Source of the DNA: Thermoplasmata archaeon
GTDB taxonomy: Archaea > Thermoplasmatota > Thermoplasmata > Lutacidiplasmatales > UBA184
Length of the DNA stretch: 6,235 nucleotides
Assembly: GCA_021823085.1 (NCBI GenBank)
Contig: JAKAPG010000099.1
Location: forward strand, 1 to 6,235
Direction of reading: 5' to 3'
Made by a program: the position numbers and the translations under genes. How positions within the stretch are numbered: position 1 is the first letter of the stretch; each line of letters opens with the position of its first letter. Positions 5,859 through 6,235 of this stretch are shown here, piece after piece. The notes beneath the pieces were generated by a model that had not been told where the DNA came from, did not search any database, and saw nothing but the letters and a program-made list of their open reading frames with translations.

Positions 5859-6235
5859 CTATACCCTCCCCTGTCGGAGCAGCTCGAGGTCATCCTGGAA
5901 GAGATCGCGGATGTCGTTGCATCCCAGTGCGACCATGGCGAGGCGCGTGATCCCGATCCCCCACGCGGCCACCGGGACATCGATGCCCAAGGGCCGGAGC
6001 ACCTCCGGCCGGAACATCCCACCGGGGAAGACCTCCATCCAACCGAGCCGGGGATGCTTGACATATCCCTCGATGGAAGGCTCGGTGAAGGGGAAGTAAC
6101 TCGGTCGGACACGGACCTCGTGGATCCCGATCGCTTGCGCGATGGCTTGGAAGACGCCCATGAGATGGCGGATCGAGATCCCATCCTGGCCGAGTATCCC
6201 CTCGCACTGGCCGAACTCGATGTGGTGCGATCGGA
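5859..6235 (-). CDS. pheS: Phenylalanine--tRNA ligase alpha subunit, C-terminal part
   Basis: Catalytic subunit forming phenylalanyl-adenylate and transferring Phe to tRNA. Only the last 124 codons are in the window; the N-terminal coiled coil, motif 1 and most of motif 2 lie beyond the right edge. From 6233 the frame reads RSHHIEFGQCEGILGQDGIS, then the segment SYFPFTEPSIEGY that forms the phenylalanine pocket (the two Phe residues of YFPF), GGMFRPEVLRPLGIDVPVAA, and motif 3 in WGIGITRLAMVALG with its Arg, then DIRDLFQDDLELLR at the C-terminus. Q and E of GQCEG match the amino-acid-binding Gln218/Glu220 of the Thermus enzyme, but the His normally before that Gln is Gly here. The stop TAG abuts the pheT GTG with no gap. 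ATG at 6161 is internal, not the start, because conserved sequence extends upstream of it. Confidence 0.93.
   Translation of the reverse strand, partial: RSHHIEFGQCEGILGQDGISIRHLMGVFQAIAQAIGIHEVRVRPSYFPFTEPSIEGYVKHPRLGWMEVFPGGMFRPEVLRPLGIDVPVAAWGIGITRLAMVALGCNDIRDLFQDDLELLRQGRV
5865..5870 (-). promoter_or_regulatory. Shine-Dalgarno sequence for the pheT GTG start
   Basis: GGGAGG on the minus strand within the last codons of pheS, six bases before the pheT GTG at 5858. It supports this GTG and translational coupling of the two subunits. Confidence 0.6.

Overview
The window is a compact, GC-rich piece of an archaeal genome. The archaeal assignment rests on an archaeal/eukaryotic-type ribosomal protein uS2, a short archaeal-form PheT (565 aa, not the roughly 800 aa bacterial form), a methylmalonyl-CoA mutase large subunit without a B12 domain (the split form usual in archaea), and a TATA-like box placed for a leaderless transcript. 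The combination of high GC and gene content would fit a GC-rich Thermoplasmatota-like lineage, but that finer placement is only inference.

All genes lie on the minus strand. In transcription order (right to left) they are: the C-terminal part of pheS (6235-5859, cut by the window edge); pheT (5858-4161); the methylmalonyl-CoA mutase large subunit (4137-2455); methylmalonyl-CoA epimerase (2444-2049); enolase (2052-838); and rps2 (830-177). A G6/C6 hairpin with a T-rich tail (154-131) follows. The first 35 codons of a probable TrmB-like winged-helix regulator (105-1) then begin, running off the left edge. Junctions are tight: stop-to-start abutment for pheS/pheT, 23 nt for pheT/mutase, 10 nt for mutase/epimerase, a 4-nt GTGA overlap for epimerase/enolase, and 7 nt for enolase/rps2. 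This looks like one long polycistronic unit ending at the hairpin, with a possible extra promoter before the mutase.

Functionally, phenylalanyl-tRNA synthetase (pheS, pheT), glycolysis/gluconeogenesis (enolase) and the small ribosomal subunit (rps2) flank a two-gene methylmalonyl-CoA module. The epimerase and mutase together connect (S)-methylmalonyl-CoA, (R)-methylmalonyl-CoA and succinyl-CoA. The B12-binding small subunit and the mutase chaperone GTPase are not in the window and must be elsewhere. The eno-rps2 pair is a familiar archaeal arrangement; its usual upstream partners (rpl13, rps9, rpoN, rpoK) are replaced here by the mutase and epimerase genes.

I found no mobile element, CRISPR array, tRNA or rRNA, and no convincing new defence or metabolic system. 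The points worth a second look are regulatory (a repeated WWTATCG element and a terminator/promoter overlap), the divergent enolase, the gene order, and a shared inverted 7-mer at the two window ends that may be sequencing-adapter residue. No gene-free stretch exceeds 75 bases.
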